A stretch of 64,000 nucleotides of DNA from Azospirillum melinis (GCF_013340935.1 NZ_WHOS01000027.1:34490-98489); one strand, 5' to 3'; shown: positions 42,628 to 51,518, numbered from the stretch's first letter. A program made the numbers and translations. The notes: generated by a model not told the origin, from the letters alone.

Positions 42628-43836
42628 ATGGAACGCGTGACCACAGCCCCCCGCCCGCAGTGGCAGGCCAAGCTCGACGAGATCGGCTTTCCCTTCCACA
42701 CCGATGCCGACGGCACGGCCTATTGGGATGAAAGCGCTTATTGGCGCTTCTCCCTCGCCGAAATCGAAACGCTGGAGGAGGCCGCCGAAGAGGTCTACCG
42801 GCTCTGCGAGGAGGCGGTCGGCCATGTCGTGACGCGCGGCCTGTACGAGGCGGTCGGACTTCCCCGCTGGGCGGCTCCCGCCATCGAGACGAGCTGGGCG
42901 GAGCGTGAGGGGCGGGACATGGCGCTCTATGCCCGTTTCGACTTCGCCTGGGACGGCAAGGGCGGGCCGCCCAAGGCGCTGGAGCTGAATGCGGAAACGC
43001 CGACCTCGCTCTACGAGACCGCCGTCGCCCAATGGTGCTGGCTTCAGGACGTCCATCCCGACGCCGACCAGTTCAACAGCCTGGAGGAAGCCCTGGTCGA
43101 GCGCTGGCAGGCGCGGATGCAGGCCTTTCCCGCGCTGGCATCGCAGGCCGAGGCGGTGCATTTCGCCTGCCTGATGCCGCATCCGGAGGACGAGGCGACC
43201 ATCGCCTATCTCCAGACCCTGGCCCTGCGCGCCGGCATGACCACCAAGGCGATGCCGATTCAGGCGATCCGCTACGACGATGCTTCCGGCTGTTTCCTGG
43301 ACGATGCCGGCCTGCCGATCCGGCACCTGATGAAGCTCTATCCCTGGGACTGGATGATCCGGGAGGAGACCGGCCGCGAACTGGTGACCGCCGCTACGCA
43401 AGGGCGGATCCGGATGATCGAGCCGGCCTGGAAGATGGTGATGGCGTCGAAGGGGCTGTTCGCCCTCCTTTGGGAGCTGAACCCCGGCCATCCCAACCTG
43501 CTGCAGACCGCGCTCGACCGCGCCGGCTTTCCGGCGGGAGCCACGGTGGTGGCGAAGCCGCTGCTCGGCCGCGAGGGCAGCAACGTCAGCATCGCCACCC
43601 TCGACGCCGCCGGCTTTCCGGCCGGGCAGCCCATCGCCCAGACCGAAGGACCCTATGGCGAGGAAGGCTGGGTGTACCAGTCCTTCACGCCCTTGGCGGA
43701 GGCCGACGGCAACCACGCCGTCTTCGGCGTCTGGATGGCCGGCGACAAGCCCTGCGGTCTGGGCATCCGCGAGGACCGCGCGCTGATCACCGGCAACACC
43801 AGCCGTTTCGTCCCACACCTGATCGCGCCGCCCTGA
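42628..43836 (+). CDS. Glutathionylspermidine-synthetase-like ATP-grasp protein (YgiC/YjfC)
   Basis: The 402-residue protein belongs to the GSP_synth family. It shows LELNAETPTSLYE, which holds metal-binding residues, LMKLYPWDWMIREE, EPAWKMVMASKGLFALLWELNPGHPNLL and AKPLLGREGSNVSIA, the nucleotide-binding loop. It lacks the amidase domain of the bifunctional E. coli enzyme. E. coli YgiC and YjfC are reported not to make glutathionylspermidine, so the true product is open. The pairing with DUF350 and DUF1190 is conserved and suggests an envelope-associated role. Confidence 0.87.
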   Translation: MERVTTAPRPQWQAKLDEIGFPFHTDADGTAYWDESAYWRFSLAEIETLEEAAEEVYRLCEEAVGHVVTRGLYEAVGLPRWAAPAIETSWAEREGRDMALYARFDFAWDGKGGPPKALELNAETPTSLYETAVAQWCWLQDVHPDADQFNSLEEALVERWQARMQAFPALASQAEAVHFACLMPHPEDEATIAYLQTLALRAGMTTKAMPIQAIRYDDASGCFLDDAGLPIRHLMKLYPWDWMIREETGRELVTAATQGRIRMIEPAWKMVMASKGLFALLWELNPGHPNLLQTALDRAGFPAGATVVAKPLLGREGSNVSIATLDAAGFPAGQPIAQTEGPYGEEGWVYQSFTPLAEADGNHAVFGVWMAGDKPCGLGIREDRALITGNTSRFVPHLIAPP

Positions 43837-43848
43837 CGGCGTTTGCGG

Positions 43849-44613
43849 TCACGCGCCGCCGAAGACAAGCCCGTCAGCGATGATGGCGCCGCTCGCCTGC
43901 ATCAGGTACAGCCCGATGTGGTGGGCGACCGCCTGCGGGTGGGCCGCGGTGTCGGGCAGGCCGAGGCTGCGGGCGGTGGCGAGCGGCAGATCGTAGGTGG
44001 AGCAGCCCGGCTCATACACGACGACCTCGCGCAATGGTCCGGTCATGCCGTGGTTGCGCGCCGACAGCAGGGCCTGCACCGCCTGAAGCACGCAGATGTC
44101 GGTGCAGATGCCGTCCACCACCAGCGTCTCGATGCCGTTGGCGGCGATCCAGTCGAACAGCCGGTTTTGGCCGGTCGTCAGGTCGGTCGTCCCGACCACG
44201 CCGTTGATGCAGTCCTTGCGCATCAGCGTGACGCCGGGGGTGCCGTCCAGCCAGGACAGCTCCTCGACCAGATTCTCCTCGCCGGTTCCGGCCTCGCAGT
44301 GGGGCGGGTAGGGGTATTCGGGCTTGCCCGGCTCATGGGTGTCGAGGAACACCGCGATGGGATAGCCGGCCGAGAGGAACTGCCGGTTCGTGCGGTCGAT
44401 CTCGGCGATCATGCGGGTGACCTGGGCATTGGCGACCAGCGGCGCCAGATTGCCGCCGCCGATGGCGGCGAACCCGTTCACCGGATCGACGTCGAGCTTC
44501 CCAACCCGCTTGCCGGTCAGCGAGACGACGGTGCTGCGCACCGGCAGGGCGGCGGCGACGGACTCCAACGCAGCGGCGGGGTCGATGGAGGGGCTGATAA
44601 TGGTCTCGGTCAT
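43849..44613 (-). CDS. Nicotinamidase-like isochorismatase-fold hydrolase
   Basis: The 254-residue protein has the three catalytic elements of this fold: Asp in the strand before VNGFAAIGGGNLAP, Lys in MRKDCING and the nucleophile Cys in GICTDICVLQA. The segment VNGFAAIGGGNLAP resembles plant NIC-type nicotinamidases more than the usual bacterial PncA motif. With pncB, nadE and nadM on the same strand, deamidation of nicotinamide to nicotinate is the likely reaction. It is the last gene of the NAD cluster and convergent with the synthetase-like gene, 12 bases apart. Confidence 0.82.
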   Translation of the reverse strand: MTETIISPSIDPAAALESVAAALPVRSTVVSLTGKRVGKLDVDPVNGFAAIGGGNLAPLVANAQVTRMIAEIDRTNRQFLSAGYPIAVFLDTHEPGKPEYPYPPHCEAGTGEENLVEELSWLDGTPGVTLMRKDCINGVVGTTDLTTGQNRLFDWIAANGIETLVVDGICTDICVLQAVQALLSARNHGMTGPLREVVVYEPGCSTYDLPLATARSLGLPDTAAHPQAVAHHIGLYLMQASGAIIADGLVFGGA

Positions 44614-44630
44614 GGCGTCTCTCCCCTGTG

Positions 44631-45947
44631 TCAGACCAGCACCGGGACGTTGGCGACGCCCTCGGTGCCGAAGATGGCACGATAGCGGGCGACTTCGGAG
44701 GCCGGCCCGGTGGCCTTCTCGTAATTGTCGCTGAGCTTGACCGCTCCCTTCCAGGCGCCGTCCACCTCGACCGCCGTCACCTTGCAGACGAGGCTCAGCG
44801 GATCGAGCCCCTGGCCGTTGCGCGGGTGACAGTTCCGGAAGTCCGAGGTCAGCAGCGTGCCCCAGCCATAGCCGTCGCGGATGCGGCCGCCGAAGGTTTG
44901 GTGAAGCGTCACGATGTCCTCGACATCCAACCCGTCGCTGAACAGGACGCGCTTCTCGCGGGGATCGCGGCCATGGCGCTCAAGCCACGCGATGTATTCC
45001 TCGCCGGCCGCCACCGGCTCCTTGCTGTCCACCCGCATGCCGGTCCAGTCCGCCACCCAGTCCGGCGCATCCTTCAGGAACTGGGTCGACCCGAAGGTGT
45101 CGGGCAGGAACACCAGCATCGCGCCGCCATAGGTCTCCTGCCACAGCCGCAGCACATCGTACTGCGCCACCCGCAGCTCGCCGTCGGTCCGCGCCAGCGC
45201 CGCGACCGTCGTCGGCAGCTCGTGCGCGTTGGTGCCGATGGCCTCCAGATCGTGCTTCATGGCGAGGTGGGTGTTGGAGGTGCCGATGAAGCGCGGGCCG
45301 AGTTCCGCCGCCATCGTCTCCACCACATATTCCTGCCAGAGGAAGCTGTGCCGCCGCCGCGTGCCGAAATCCGACAGGCTGAGATCCTCCAGCGGGCGCA
45401 ACCGCTCGATCTTGTCCCACAGACGGACCTTGGCGCGGGCGTAGAGGATGTCGAGCTCGGTCTCGGTCATGCTGGCGAGCGCGGCGCGTGTCTTCAGCTC
45501 GTTGATGACGCTGAGGGCGTAGATCTCCCACATCGTCGTCATCGCCCACGACCCTTCGAAATCCAGGCGCCACTGGCCGTCCTCCTCCGACAGCCGGTAG
45601 TCGGGCAGGGCGAAGTCGTCGGCGAGCCAGGCGACGAACTCGGGCCGGAAGATCCCGCGCTGCCCATAGAAGGTGTTGCCCTGGAGCCAGACCGCCTCGG
45701 ACCGCTTCAGACGCAGCGAGCGCACATTGTCCAGCTGGCGGCGCAGTTCCGCCTCGTCGATGATCCGGGCCAGCTTCACCGAGCGGGTGCGGTTGATCAG
45801 GCTGAAGCGGACCTTCACGTCGCGGAAATGCCGCCAGATGAATTGCAGCATCGCCAGCTTGTACCAGTCGGTGTCGAGCAGCGACCGGACGATGAAGTCG
45901 GTGGCGAAATTGTGATTGTGGGCGCGGCTGCTGAAATTGACGAGCAT
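44631..45947 (-). CDS. pncB: Nicotinate phosphoribosyltransferase
   Basis: The 438-residue protein matches PncB, with DTDWYKLAMLQFIWRHF at the start, RRRHSFLWQEYVVETMA, the region FIGTSNTHLAMKHDLEAIGTNAHE (here with phosphate-binding residues) and a C-terminal LVCKVTAVEVDG segment. It forms nicotinate mononucleotide from nicotinate and phosphoribosyl pyrophosphate, the committed salvage step. It is 17 bases upstream of the nicotinamidase and shares its direction. Confidence 0.92.
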   Translation of the reverse strand: MLVNFSSRAHNHNFATDFIVRSLLDTDWYKLAMLQFIWRHFRDVKVRFSLINRTRSVKLARIIDEAELRRQLDNVRSLRLKRSEAVWLQGNTFYGQRGIFRPEFVAWLADDFALPDYRLSEEDGQWRLDFEGSWAMTTMWEIYALSVINELKTRAALASMTETELDILYARAKVRLWDKIERLRPLEDLSLSDFGTRRRHSFLWQEYVVETMAAELGPRFIGTSNTHLAMKHDLEAIGTNAHELPTTVAALARTDGELRVAQYDVLRLWQETYGGAMLVFLPDTFGSTQFLKDAPDWVADWTGMRVDSKEPVAAGEEYIAWLERHGRDPREKRVLFSDGLDVEDIVTLHQTFGGRIRDGYGWGTLLTSDFRNCHPRNGQGLDPLSLVCKVTAVEVDGAWKGAVKLSDNYEKATGPASEVARYRAIFGTEGVANVPVLV

Positions 45948-45977
45948 GGCTGAAACCTCCTGTTCTCGCTGACCGGG

Positions 45978-47702
45978 TCACAGCCCGTAATGGTTGGTGA
46001 CCGGCAGACGCCAGCCCGGCCCGTAGGTCCGTTCGGTGACGACGACGCCCGGAGGGCTCTGGTCGCGCTTGTATTGCGCCCGCGCCGTCATGCGGGCAAT
46101 GCGCTCGGCATAGGCGGTGGAGATCGGCTGGCCGACGGCGGCGCCCGCCAGTTCGGCGGCACGGTCCGCTCCGTTCAGCCCCTCGACCATGGTGGCAAGC
46201 ACCGCGTCCAGATGCTCGTAGGCGCCAAGCGCCTGCTCGTCCGTCTGCCCCTCGCGCAGTTCGGCGCTCGGCGGCTTGGCGATGATACGGTCCGGCATCA
46301 CCGCCCCCTGCGGGCCGAGCAGCCCTTCGGCCCTGTGCGTGTTGCGCCAGCGTGCCAGCCGGAAGACCACCGTCTTGTAGACGTCCTTCAGCACCGAATA
46401 GCCGCCGCACATGTCGCCGTAGAGGGTCGCATAGCCCACGCTCATCTCGCTCTTGTTGCCGGTGCTCAGCACCATCAGCCCAAGCCGGTTCGACAGGGCC
46501 ATCAGCGTCATGCCGCGCGCCCGTGCCTGCACATTCTCGAAGGTGGTGTCGGTCGAAGGCACCGGCAGGCCGTCGAAGACCGGGGCGAGCATACTGTCGA
46601 AGGCGTCCATCGCGGGTGCAATCGGCACCGTCAGCAGACGGGTTCCGAGCAAGGTCGCGGCCCGTTCGGCATCCTCCATGCTCTCCGCCGAGGTGTAGGG
46701 CGACGGCATGCGCACCGGCAGCACGCGCCCGGCCCCCAGCGCGTCCACCGCGACGGCGGCCGACAGGGCGCTGTCGATGCCGCCCGACATGCCGAGCACC
46801 ACGCCGGGAAAGCCGTTCTTGTCCACATAGTCTCGCAGGCCCAGCACCAGCGCCTGATACATCGCCTCGGTCTCGTCGGGGTAGCCGTTCGGCAGCATGC
46901 CGAGCACGTCGCCGCGCCGCAGATTGACCCCGCCGTCCTCGCCGCGCTCCAGCGTGATGTCGAATTCGCACTCCCGGAATCCGGCCTGGGCGATCACCAG
47001 CCCGGCCCGGTCCATCACATAGCTTCCGCCGTCGAACACCAGACTGTCCTGTCCGCCGACCTGATTGACGTAGAGGACCGGCAGGCCGGTGGCCTTGACC
47101 GTGCGCCGTCCGATGGCGAGCCGGACCGCCTGCTTCCCGGTCCTGAAATGCGAGCCGTTCGGCACGATCAGAACCTCGGCTCCTTCGGCTGCCAGTGCCT
47201 GGGCGACCTTGCCGTGCCAGAAATCCTCGCAGATGGCGATGCCCAGGCGGAAGCCGCGGAAATCGACGGGCGAGGGCAGCGGCCCGGGGGCGAAGACCCG
47301 CTTCTCGTCATAGACCTCGTCGTTCGGCAGCGTGTGCTTGAGAACGATCTTCATCGACCCGTCGGTCTCGATGAGAAAGGCAGCGTTGTAGGGCAGGGCG
47401 GCGCCGTCGAGCGGACCGCCGACCAGCACCGCCGGCCCGCCGTCGCCCCGCATCTCCCCGGCCAGCGCGTCGAGCGCCGCGCGGAAATCGCGCCGGAAGC
47501 CGGGACGCAGCACCAGATCCTGAAGCGGATAGCCGCTGCCGAAGCACTCGCTGAACACCAGCAGGTCGGCCTTGCCGCGATACTGCGCGCGATGGCGGCG
47601 GACGATGTCGAAATTGCCCTGAAGCGCGCCGACCGTGGGGTTGGCCTGGACGCAGACGATGCGCAGGATGGAAGAGGTGTTGGTGGAAGAGGTGTTGGAC
47701 AT
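45978..47702 (-). CDS. nadE: Glutamine-dependent NAD synthetase
   Basis: The 574-residue enzyme has an N-terminal nitrilase-type glutaminase domain with Glu in FSECFG, Lys in LKHTLPNDEVYDEKR and Cys in AICEDFW. The C-terminal synthetase domain carries the ATP loop GMSGGIDSALS. It converts nicotinate adenine dinucleotide to NAD. ATG 47702 is preferred because AAGGAG lies eight bases before it. An earlier in-frame ATG at 47756 is possible. The Shine-Dalgarno sits in a short perfect hairpin at 47703-47719, a possible translation control. Confidence 0.92.
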   Translation of the reverse strand: MSNTSSTNTSSILRIVCVQANPTVGALQGNFDIVRRHRAQYRGKADLLVFSECFGSGYPLQDLVLRPGFRRDFRAALDALAGEMRGDGGPAVLVGGPLDGAALPYNAAFLIETDGSMKIVLKHTLPNDEVYDEKRVFAPGPLPSPVDFRGFRLGIAICEDFWHGKVAQALAAEGAEVLIVPNGSHFRTGKQAVRLAIGRRTVKATGLPVLYVNQVGGQDSLVFDGGSYVMDRAGLVIAQAGFRECEFDITLERGEDGGVNLRRGDVLGMLPNGYPDETEAMYQALVLGLRDYVDKNGFPGVVLGMSGGIDSALSAAVAVDALGAGRVLPVRMPSPYTSAESMEDAERAATLLGTRLLTVPIAPAMDAFDSMLAPVFDGLPVPSTDTTFENVQARARGMTLMALSNRLGLMVLSTGNKSEMSVGYATLYGDMCGGYSVLKDVYKTVVFRLARWRNTHRAEGLLGPQGAVMPDRIIAKPPSAELREGQTDEQALGAYEHLDAVLATMVEGLNGADRAAELAGAAVGQPISTAYAERIARMTARAQYKRDQSPPGVVVTERTYGPGWRLPVTNHYGL

Positions 47703-47719
47703 GGCAAAGCTCCTTTGCC
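47703..47719 (-). promoter_or_regulatory. Hairpin enclosing the nadE ribosome binding site
   Basis: On the minus strand GGCAAAG-GAG-CTTTGCC forms a perfect 7-bp inverted repeat that includes the AAGGAG. The loop is only three bases, so it may act more as a binding site or weak stem. A similar arrangement precedes nadM. Confidence 0.45.
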
Positions 47720-47799
47720 GAATGCCGCCGGTCTGTCCGGCGGACTTGATCGTCATGGAGTGATGCGACCCTGACCATCTGAGCGGAAACCGGCCGCAT

Positions 47800-48957
47800 T
47801 CAGCTGTTGGACAGGGCGATCAGGGTCTGGATGATGTGGTAGTGATCCTCGAACATCCGTTCGGGATCGATTTCCGCAATCGGCATCCAGCGGGCCGATC
47901 TGGCGTCGTCGCCGCCGCGCACCTTGGGAAAGCCTTCGTCGGTGGGCTTGAGCTGGATGAGGAAGGCCTGCGTCACAGTGCGCCCGCGCGTCGAGCGGTA
48001 GGGGTGATCGAAGATCTGGCTGGCGCGGATGCCGCCCTCCAGAAAGCCCGCCGGAATCTTGAGCTTCGTCTCCTCCCGCAACTCCCGGATCATGGCGTCC
48101 CTGATCCGCTCATGCTGGCCGACGAAGCCGCCGGGCAGCGCCAGCAGGCCGCGCCCCGGCAGGCCGCGGCGTTCGACCAGCAGGACATGGCCGGACAGCA
48201 CCACCACCGCATCGGCGGTCAGGAATGTGGGAGGATACGGTGCGTTGGCCCAGCCCGCCCTATATTTGGCGATGTAGGCGCTTTCCTCGGCCAGCCGCTT
48301 GTACTCGTCTGTGCGCGCGAACTCCGCCAGGAAGGCGGCGACAGTGGCGGGCAATGCCTCTTTCCAGTCCACCAGCGCCGCCTCGGCATCGGCGAAATAG
48401 GCATCGCGGATCGGCGTCGCCGAAATCCCCTGGAAATTCGGGCACTCCACGGCGTTCCATTGCGGGAACATGCGCAGATAATAGCTGCTGTGGTCCTTCG
48501 AATGACCGATCAGCCCGACCCGGGGGAGCGAGCCGTCGGCAGGCCGGTGGTGCTGCACGACGACGCCATGCACCGCGGACTGCACGTCGCGGATCCATTC
48601 CAGGTCGTTGTAGCGGTCGATGAGGGGAAGCACCGTGATGCGTCCGCACTCTTCCGGTGTGAAGGCGCCCTCGATGCAGGCGCGCACCTCTTCGAAGCGG
48701 AAGGGATTGCGGTGGCTGCGCGCCTGACGCGACGATCCGACCAGCACGATCAGATGCCGGCCCAGCGACAGGGCTCGCCTCATGACGGTGAGATGGCCGA
48801 GATGGAAGGGGCGGAAGCGGCCGACGAAGACCAGGAAATCGAAACTCGAAGCGCTTTGCGCGCTTGGGCTTGTGGCGCTCTGCGCGCCGGGTGCCGCGGT
48901 CTTCTGCGGCAACGACAGGGTGCCGGACTCGCGTCCGGTCAGGGAACCGATGGTCAT
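47800..48957 (-). CDS. nadM: Bifunctional NadM-type adenylyltransferase/Nudix hydrolase
   Basis: The 385-residue protein has a nucleotidylyltransferase domain with the HxGH-type motif RFRPFHLGHL at about 50 and the ISST-like motif GISATPIRD. The Nudix domain follows with G-x5-E-x7-REL-R-EE (GGFVGQHERIRDAMIRELRE and then ETKL). The Gly that normally closes the Nudix box is Lys here. It would make NAD or NaAD from the mononucleotide and hydrolyse ADP-ribose. ATG 48957 is chosen because AAGGAG lies upstream, inside a hairpin at 48960-48978. Confidence 0.9.
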   Translation of the reverse strand: MTIGSLTGRESGTLSLPQKTAAPGAQSATSPSAQSASSFDFLVFVGRFRPFHLGHLTVMRRALSLGRHLIVLVGSSRQARSHRNPFRFEEVRACIEGAFTPEECGRITVLPLIDRYNDLEWIRDVQSAVHGVVVQHHRPADGSLPRVGLIGHSKDHSSYYLRMFPQWNAVECPNFQGISATPIRDAYFADAEAALVDWKEALPATVAAFLAEFARTDEYKRLAEESAYIAKYRAGWANAPYPPTFLTADAVVVLSGHVLLVERRGLPGRGLLALPGGFVGQHERIRDAMIRELREETKLKIPAGFLEGGIRASQIFDHPYRSTRGRTVTQAFLIQLKPTDEGFPKVRGGDDARSARWMPIAEIDPERMFEDHYHIIQTLIALSNS

Positions 48958-48959
48958 GC

Positions 48960-48978
48960 TCAGCAAGCTCCTTGCTGA
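48960..48978 (-). promoter_or_regulatory. Hairpin enclosing the nadM ribosome binding site
   Basis: On the minus strand TCAGCAAG-GAG-CTTGCTGA is a perfect 8-bp inverted repeat with the AAGGAG at its centre. The same design in front of nadE suggests a shared translational or protein-binding control. Confidence 0.45.
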
Positions 48979-49099
48979 AAGAGCGCCGCAGTCTATCTGC
49001 GGCACACAAACGATACGGGCTCGACCGGCATTTCTCAAGCTCCCCGGATATGCTCTTTGGGAGCAATACGGTTGGCTGGGCCGCATGGCTGCCCACAAT

Positions 49100-49498
49100 C
49101 TATCGCTCGCCGGTGCCTTCCACCTCGCGGAACCAGTCGGCATAGGGCGTCGTCCGGACCATGTGCCGGTTCAGGTCCGGCGCACCGTCGGACCACCAGA
49201 CGGGTCCCCGTTCGCCGAGCGCCCGCTTGGCCTGATCGACGGCGGCATGCGCCGCCGCTTCCGCGCCGGTGTCGCCGGCCCGCCTTGCGGTCGCCACGGC
49301 GCGGCGGGCTCGCATCAGATCGGCGACCAGGCCGGCGCGGGCCTCGTCGGTCAAGGCCGGGTTTGCGGTGCGCCACAGACGTCCGCGCATGACGATGTAG
49401 CGGCCGTCGGGGGTGGTGAGCGGGCTGGGTCTGGCGGACAAGAGAACCTCCGACGCGTCTGCTGCGTGAACAGCGAGAACGTCGAAACGGCGCGTCAA
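49100..49498 (-). CDS. Small conserved protein, often labelled biopolymer transporter Tol
   Basis: The 132-residue protein has a recognisable pattern seen in many alphaproteobacterial proteins: GRYIVMRGRLWRTANPAL, a helix of alternating Ala/Arg, then AKRALGERGPVWW-DGAPDLNRHMV. The family name Tol seen in some annotations is not supported by sequence. The start is a TTG at 49498, nine bases after the stop of the Lrp gene. There is no membrane segment. Its function is unknown. Confidence 0.65.
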   Translation of the reverse strand: MTRRFDVLAVHAADASEVLLSARPSPLTTPDGRYIVMRGRLWRTANPALTDEARAGLVADLMRARRAVATARRAGDTGAEAAAHAAVDQAKRALGERGPVWWSDGAPDLNRHMVRTTPYADWFREVEGTGER

Positions 49499-49520
49499 TC
49501 CGCGGCCTCAATCCGCGGCC
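49495..49520. repeat. 13-bp perfect tandem repeat at the Lrp/small-gene junction
   Basis: TCAATCCGCGGCC occurs twice in a row at 49495-49507 and 49508-49520. The Lrp stop codon lies in the second copy and the TTG start of the small gene in the first. It may be a recent slip duplication. Confidence 0.75.
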
Positions 49521-50077
49521 TGGACGCCCTCCTGCCCCGCGTCCGGCAAATCGCCGGCATTCTCAAGCAGATTGGCCCCCATCCTGCCCATGAACGCGAG
49601 CCGGCGGTCGAATTTCGTCTCCATGACGATGCAGGAGGTGGTGCGGACGACGCCCTTGATCATGTTGATCCGCGTCAGTTCGGTGTTCAGCTTCTCCAGC
49701 GTTTCCGTCGCGACATGGATGACGAAATCCCAGTCGCCGGAAATGGCATACACCGCCTGCACCGCTTCCATCGTCCGCATCTGGGCGATGACGTCGGAAT
49801 AGGTCTTGTTGTTGCACACCGCCATGGTGAAGCAGTTCACCGTGTAGATCAGCTTGCTGTGGTTGATGCGGACCGAATAGCCCTCGATCACGCCCGCACT
49901 CTCCAGCCGCTGTATGCGCTCCTGCAAGGCCGTCCGCGACACGCCGATCTTGCGGGCCAGCGAGGAGGTCGGCTCCCGCGCATTCTTCTGCAACAGGGCG
50001 AGGAGTTGCTTGTCCTTGTCCGTCAGGCGGAACCCCTGCTCGTTGCCCGGCCCAGACATTCCCTCATCCCCTCGCAT
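49508..50077 (-). CDS. Lrp/AsnC-family regulator
   Basis: The 189-residue protein has an N-terminal helix-turn-helix at about 20-75 (LARKIGVSRTALQERIQRLESAG) and an AsnC/RAM ligand-binding domain from about 85 to 165, with the typical beta-alpha-beta pattern and GDWDFVIHV. ATGs at 50077 and 50059 are both possible. It is 13 bases downstream of the FAD oxidoreductase gene, so it probably controls that gene and the ABC genes. Confidence 0.9.
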   Translation of the reverse strand: MRGDEGMSGPGNEQGFRLTDKDKQLLALLQKNAREPTSSLARKIGVSRTALQERIQRLESAGVIEGYSVRINHSKLIYTVNCFTMAVCNNKTYSDVIAQMRTMEAVQAVYAISGDWDFVIHVATETLEKLNTELTRINMIKGVVRTTSCIVMETKFDRRLAFMGRMGANLLENAGDLPDAGQEGVQAAD

Positions 50078-50090
50078 CGATGATTTTCCC

Positions 50091-51404
50091 TTAAGCGCCC
50101 TGACGCCGGGATCGCGATTCCTGCCAGAAATCCATCAGGCGCAGTCCCGTATAGACCAGTTCCGCCGCAGGGGGGCCGAAGATACCGCCATTCCAGGTCA
50201 AACCGTAAGGGGCGAAAAACCGGATCCGGTCGCTTTCGCCGGTGATCGCCTCGGCAATGACGCGCCCGCCGATGGGGGCCGTGTTCATGCCATGTCCGCC
50301 GAAGGACGAACAACTCCACAAGCCGTCCTCGACCTTGGCGATGTGCGGCATCTTGTGGCGCGCGTACCCCATCAGCCCCGACCACGCTTTCTCGATCCGC
50401 ACATCGGCAAGGCCGGGGAAGACCCCGCCGATGTCCTGCCGCAACATGGCGGCAAGACGCTGTTCGTCCTGTTCGTAGCGGGTGGTGATGCGTCCGCCCC
50501 ACAGCAGCCGGTCGCCGTCGACGATGCGGTAATAGTCGGAAGACCGGCGGTCGTCGCCAACCGCATCGGTGGTGGCGACGAAGTCCGCCATCCGCTCGCC
50601 CAGCCGCTCGGTCAGCACGACATAGGTGGCGATCGGCAGGAAGGCCCGGTGCAGGCGGCCGAACTCCGGTCCGCCGTACCCGCCTCCGCACATCACCACA
50701 TCGTGGCACAGGACCGAACCGTCCACCGTATCCACCCGCCAGCGGCCATTGGGGCCGGACGTGTCGGTGCGGCTCATGCCGATCATGGCGGTGCCTTCGA
50801 ACAGGCGCCCGCCGGCATCGGCGATCAGGTCGGCAAGACCGAGGCAATAGTTCAGCGGGTGGAAATGGAAGCCGACCGGGTCGCGCAGGGCCTGGAAATA
50901 GAGGTCGCTCTTCAGCAGACCGCGCAACGTCGGGCGGTCGATGTAGGTGAAGTCGTAGCCGTAGGTCCGCGCCATGTGGTCGCGATGCCGCTGCAACTGG
51001 TCGGCCGCCTCGTAACGTGTGACGCTGAGCTTCCCCGTCGTCGGGTCGCAGCCGGGCAGCGAATGGCCGGCGATGGTGTCGCGGACGATCTCCACCCCTT
51101 CCACCGAAAGGCCGAACAGCGCGCGGGCATGGTCCCGGCCACAGCGCGCCTCGATGTTGCGCAACCCCTCCGACCAGCCTTGCAGGACGAAGCCGCCGTT
51201 GCGGCCGGATGCCCCCCAACCGATCCGCTGCGCCTCGAGCAGCGCGACCGAACGGCCGCGCCGGATCAGTTCCCAGGCGGTGGACAGGCCGGCCAGTCCG
51301 CCACCGATCACGCAGACATCGACCGCCACCGTACCGCGCAGGGGGGCGTGGTCGTTCGCCGGGCGGCGGGTGGCGCTGTAATAGGTGTTCGGATAGTCGA
51401 GCAT
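50091..51404 (-). CDS. FAD-dependent amine/amino-acid oxidoreductase (PuuB/DadA-like)
   Basis: The 437-residue protein has a dinucleotide-binding GGGLAGLSTAW at about 34-44, then WGASGRNGGFVLQGW, and a late WSGLMGYARHKMPHI and SSFGGHGMNTAPIGG. This is the pattern of gamma-glutamylputrescine oxidase and related DAO-fold enzymes. It would oxidise an amine or amino acid, releasing hydrogen peroxide or passing electrons to a quinone. The substrate may be the one carried by the ABC binding protein upstream. Confidence 0.88.
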   Translation of the reverse strand: MLDYPNTYYSATRRPANDHAPLRGTVAVDVCVIGGGLAGLSTAWELIRRGRSVALLEAQRIGWGASGRNGGFVLQGWSEGLRNIEARCGRDHARALFGLSVEGVEIVRDTIAGHSLPGCDPTTGKLSVTRYEAADQLQRHRDHMARTYGYDFTYIDRPTLRGLLKSDLYFQALRDPVGFHFHPLNYCLGLADLIADAGGRLFEGTAMIGMSRTDTSGPNGRWRVDTVDGSVLCHDVVMCGGGYGGPEFGRLHRAFLPIATYVVLTERLGERMADFVATTDAVGDDRRSSDYYRIVDGDRLLWGGRITTRYEQDEQRLAAMLRQDIGGVFPGLADVRIEKAWSGLMGYARHKMPHIAKVEDGLWSCSSFGGHGMNTAPIGGRVIAEAITGESDRIRFFAPYGLTWNGGIFGPPAAELVYTGLRLMDFWQESRSRRQGA

Positions 51405-51457
51405 GCCGGTTGGGTTCCGTTTGCCGGATTGATGCCGGGTTGTTCTGTAGGGCTTGT

Positions 51458-51496
51458 CGGAGGCTGGCCGCCGCGCAAGGAGGTGGCCAGCCTCCG
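51458..51496. terminator. 12-bp hairpin between the binding protein and the oxidoreductase
   Basis: CGGAGGCTGGCC at 51458-51469 pairs perfectly with 51485-51496 around a 15-base loop. It lies 23 bases downstream of the binding-protein stop on the minus strand and may reduce transcription into the oxidoreductase. Confidence 0.55.
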
Positions 51497-51518
51497 GCCT
51501 GAATACTTGGCGCCCAGT

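Noticed and set aside
42628..43836. Full bifunctional glutathionylspermidine synthetase/amidase
   Set aside because: Only the ATP-grasp synthetase-like half is present. No Cys-His amidase domain was found.
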